Under the pieces are notes generated by a model. The model saw only the letters and a program-made list of their open reading frames with translations, was not told the DNA's origin and did no database searches. This document shows positions 62,280-64,000 of a stretch of 64,000 bases of DNA, in pieces. The stretch comes from Nitrobacter sp035546855 (GTDB lineage Bacteria > Pseudomonadota > Alphaproteobacteria > Rhizobiales > Xanthobacteraceae): assembly GCA_035546855.1 (NCBI GenBank), contig DASZVY010000005.1:1-64000 (forward strand). The letters are read 5' to 3'. The position numbers and the translations under genes were made by a program. Position 1 is the stretch's first letter, and the number at the start of each line of letters is the position of its first letter.

Positions 62280-63080
62280 TCAGACCGGCTGCACCGCGCG
62301 CCAGGCGTGCCAGGTGCCATGCCCCAAAACCGGAAACACCACGATGAGGCCGAGCAAGCCCGTGGCGATGCTGAGCAGGATCAGCGCCAGCATGATCGCG
62401 GCCCAGGTCAACATCGTCGGCAGGTTCGACCAGACCAGCGCCAGGCTCGAGCCCATCGCGGTCAAGGCATCGGTCCGTTGATCGAGCTGCATCGGAATCG
62501 AGAACGCGCTGATGGCGAACGAGAACGATGCGAACAACGCGCCGACCACGGTTCCGACCAGCAGCATCGCCCAGCCGGTCGGGGAGCCGAACAGCATCGC
62601 CGCGACATGATCGAGACCGGGAAACGGCACGAGTCCGAAGAACAGCGCATAGATGATGACGGCGGCGCGCATCCACACCAGCATCAGCAGGCATAGCAGC
62701 ACGCCGGTGAACATGATCTGTGCGCCGGAGGCCGGACGCACGAAGATCATCCGCGCCAGGCTGACCGGCTCGCCAGCCGCGATCATGCGGCTCTTGACGT
62801 AAGGACCGACCGCAAGGATCGGGCCGATCACCATGAAGCCGGCCAGCGCGGGAAACAGGATGTAGTCGAGTTCGAACCTGAATAGCCCCCCGACGATGAT
62901 CGCCGAGAGCAGGAAAATCAGCACGCCGTAAGCGATGCTTGCGCCGGGCGCGGTGCGGAAATCCTGCCAGCCGAGAGCCAGCCACTCGAAGGCCGATGCC
63001 GGTGTCAGGTTGCGGCGCCAACGCTTCGCGATCGGCAAGGGAGCGACAATCGGCGGGATGATGATATCTGGCTTGGCCAC
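62280..63080 (-). CDS. DUF2189 membrane protein
   Basis: A 266-aa protein with about six helices of the DUF2189 family (WLALGWQDFRTAPGASIAYG at residues 49-68, then PVLGHGTWHAWRAV at the C-terminus). Function unknown; such genes are found near cytochrome oxidase loci. It occupies the position where ccoG and ccoH lie in most ccoNOQP-ccoGHIS loci, 21 bp before ccoI. Confidence 0.85.
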   Translation of the reverse strand: MAKPDIIIPPIVAPLPIAKRWRRNLTPASAFEWLALGWQDFRTAPGASIAYGVLIFLLSAIIVGGLFRFELDYILFPALAGFMVIGPILAVGPYVKSRMIAAGEPVSLARMIFVRPASGAQIMFTGVLLCLLMLVWMRAAVIIYALFFGLVPFPGLDHVAAMLFGSPTGWAMLLVGTVVGALFASFSFAISAFSIPMQLDQRTDALTAMGSSLALVWSNLPTMLTWAAIMLALILLSIATGLLGLIVVFPVLGHGTWHAWRAVQPV

Positions 63081-63115
63081 GTTAAATCCTCATCGAAGCA
63101 TGTTGAACGATATCG

Positions 63116-63307
63116 TCATGGTGAACAGGAGGACTGCGCGGCGCCAAAGGATCCGCGTGCCGCGTCGCCCGCGCCCGCTCGTACATGCGCGACGCAATCG
63201 GGTTGCGACGTCACGGCGACATAAACCAGATGCCAGTTCGCGCCGGCCACGAGCAGCAGTCCGGCGATGACCAGCAGCCACATCGAAACGCGTCCGCGAC
63301 GCGTCAT
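63116..63307 (-). CDS. Small membrane protein downstream of ccoP
   Basis: A 63-aa protein: one N-terminal helix (SMWLLVIAGLLLVAGANWHL), then a periplasmic-looking tail with QPDCVAHVR and SSC. Similar small proteins follow fixP/ccoP in Bradyrhizobium and Rhodopseudomonas, as I recall. It starts 14 bp after the ccoP stop and has two cysteines that could pair. Role unknown. Confidence 0.78.
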   Translation of the reverse strand: MTRRGRVSMWLLVIAGLLLVAGANWHLVYVAVTSQPDCVAHVRAGAGDAARGSFGAAQSSCSP

Positions 63308-63321
63308 GGTGGCGTTGCCGC

Positions 63322-64000
63322 TCACGGGCTGGGTTTCCGCAAGTCGACGAGATAGAGCGCGAGAATCTTGCGGTCGAGCGCGGACAAGCGGCTTTCCCAC
63401 GTCGGCATGTGGCCCTGACGGCCGCCCCATACCGTGGTTTCGATCGTTTGCACATCGCCGCCGTAAATCCAGTAGCGATCGGTCAGATTGGGCACGCCGA
63501 TTTCCGAATTTCCCTTGGCGTCCGCGCCGTGGCAAGCCGCGCAGTTGGCGGCGAACAGCGTCTTGCCGGCCGCCACCTTCGCGGCGGACAGATTGTTGGC
63601 AGGCGGATCCGACAGGCTGCGCACGAAGGCGACGACATTGTCGACTTCATCTGGCTTCAACACGCCGTCATGACCGAAGGCAGGCATCTGTGACGTGCGG
63701 GTTTCCGGATGCGCCGAGTTGATTCCGACGCGAATGGTCTCGGCGATGGCTTCGGGAGTTCCACCCCACAGCCATGACTGCGTGGTGAGATTGGGGAAGC
63801 CCTTGCCGCCCTGCGCGTTGCGGCCATGGCAGGCGGCGCAATTGTCGCCGAACAGCGTACGGCCGGTCTCGCGAACAACCTCCATGAGATTGGGATCCTT
63901 CTGGATGTCGGCGTAGCTTTGCTTCTCGATCCGTGCGGTCCAGTCGGCGCGCTGAAGCGCCGCCTGCTGGATCGCATGATTGACATAGGCGCGCTGATCG
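63322..64000 (-). CDS. ccoP: cbb3 oxidase diheme cytochrome c subunit CcoP (5' end outside window)
   Basis: The frame remains open to the window edge, so about 225 C-terminal residues are seen. Two CAACH heme-binding sites (NCAACHG) belong to tandem cytochrome c domains, each with a later Met ligand (SQMPAFG; GHMPTW). A YVNHAIQQAALQRAD segment near the edge fits the CcoP linker after the membrane anchor. CcoP feeds electrons from cytochrome c to the CcoN active site. ccoN, ccoO and ccoQ would lie beyond 64,000. Confidence 0.95.
   Translation of the reverse strand, partial: DQRAYVNHAIQQAALQRADWTARIEKQSYADIQKDPNLMEVVRETGRTLFGDNCAACHGRNAQGGKGFPNLTTQSWLWGGTPEAIAETIRVGINSAHPETRTSQMPAFGHDGVLKPDEVDNVVAFVRSLSDPPANNLSAAKVAAGKTLFAANCAACHGADAKGNSEIGVPNLTDRYWIYGGDVQTIETTVWGGRQGHMPTWESRLSALDRKILALYLVDLRKPSP

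Overview
The window is high-GC DNA of an alphaproteobacterium, most probably of the Bradyrhizobium/Rhodopseudomonas group. The reasons are the ccoP-...-ccoI-ccoS order, IS481 remnants, a dispersed palindromic repeat of the kind I associate with Bradyrhizobium, and many branched-chain-type ABC transporters linked to acyl-CoA catabolism. The placement comes from recognised protein families, not from a search.

Region 1 (1-8.1 kb) is a decaying aromatic-catabolism locus. Intact genes are an IclR regulator, a ferredoxin reductase, a Rieske ring-hydroxylating oxygenase and a glutamine-synthetase-like ligase. Between and around them lie broken genes: a 5-carboxymethyl-2-hydroxymuconate isomerase, a [2Fe-2S] ferredoxin, an amidohydrolase, an ABC binding protein, a deacetylase fragment and an IS481 transposase. 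Two near-identical palindromes in the divergent promoter region resemble IclR-family operators.

Region 2 (8.9-14.4 kb) is one leftward operon behind a perfect 18-bp Zur-like palindrome. It encodes a 57-aa membrane protein, a ZnuCBA-type ABC importer, a second divergent binding protein, a DUF1007 protein and a NicO-family transporter. A second IS481 fragment, a Tat-exported transglutaminase-like protein and a thioredoxin-fold protein follow.

Region 3 (16.9-26.8 kb) is a self-contained selenocysteine island: selD, selA, a formate dehydrogenase whose catalytic subunit reads through an in-frame UGA followed by a SECIS-like hairpin, selB and the UCA-anticodon tRNA-Sec. The catalytic subunit is split. 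Its Mo-cofactor-binding part is the first gene, and its Fe-S-rich N-terminal part is the third gene, after a NuoE-NuoF fusion. The N-terminal sequence of SelB looks actinobacterial to me, which suggests lateral transfer.

Region 4 (27-50 kb) holds a PRISE-like reductase, a complete branched-chain-type ABC transporter, a cyoABCD quinol oxidase and a long catabolic operon. That operon contains a second ABC transporter, an HMG-CoA-lyase-like protein lacking the usual catalytic cysteine, an ACMSD-like amidohydrolase, a Rieske protein, an acyl-CoA dehydrogenase, two class III CoA-transferases and a MaoC hydratase. A convergent GntR/UTRA regulator closes it. Both ABC transporters have the LivM permease fused to the LivG ATPase. 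The substrate of this pathway cannot be read from the sequence.

Region 5 (50-64 kb) is a leftward MdtABC-like RND efflux operon with two different pumps, and the 3' half of a cbb3 oxidase locus (ccoP, a small membrane protein, a DUF2189 protein, ccoI, ccoS). ccoG and ccoH are not at their usual place.
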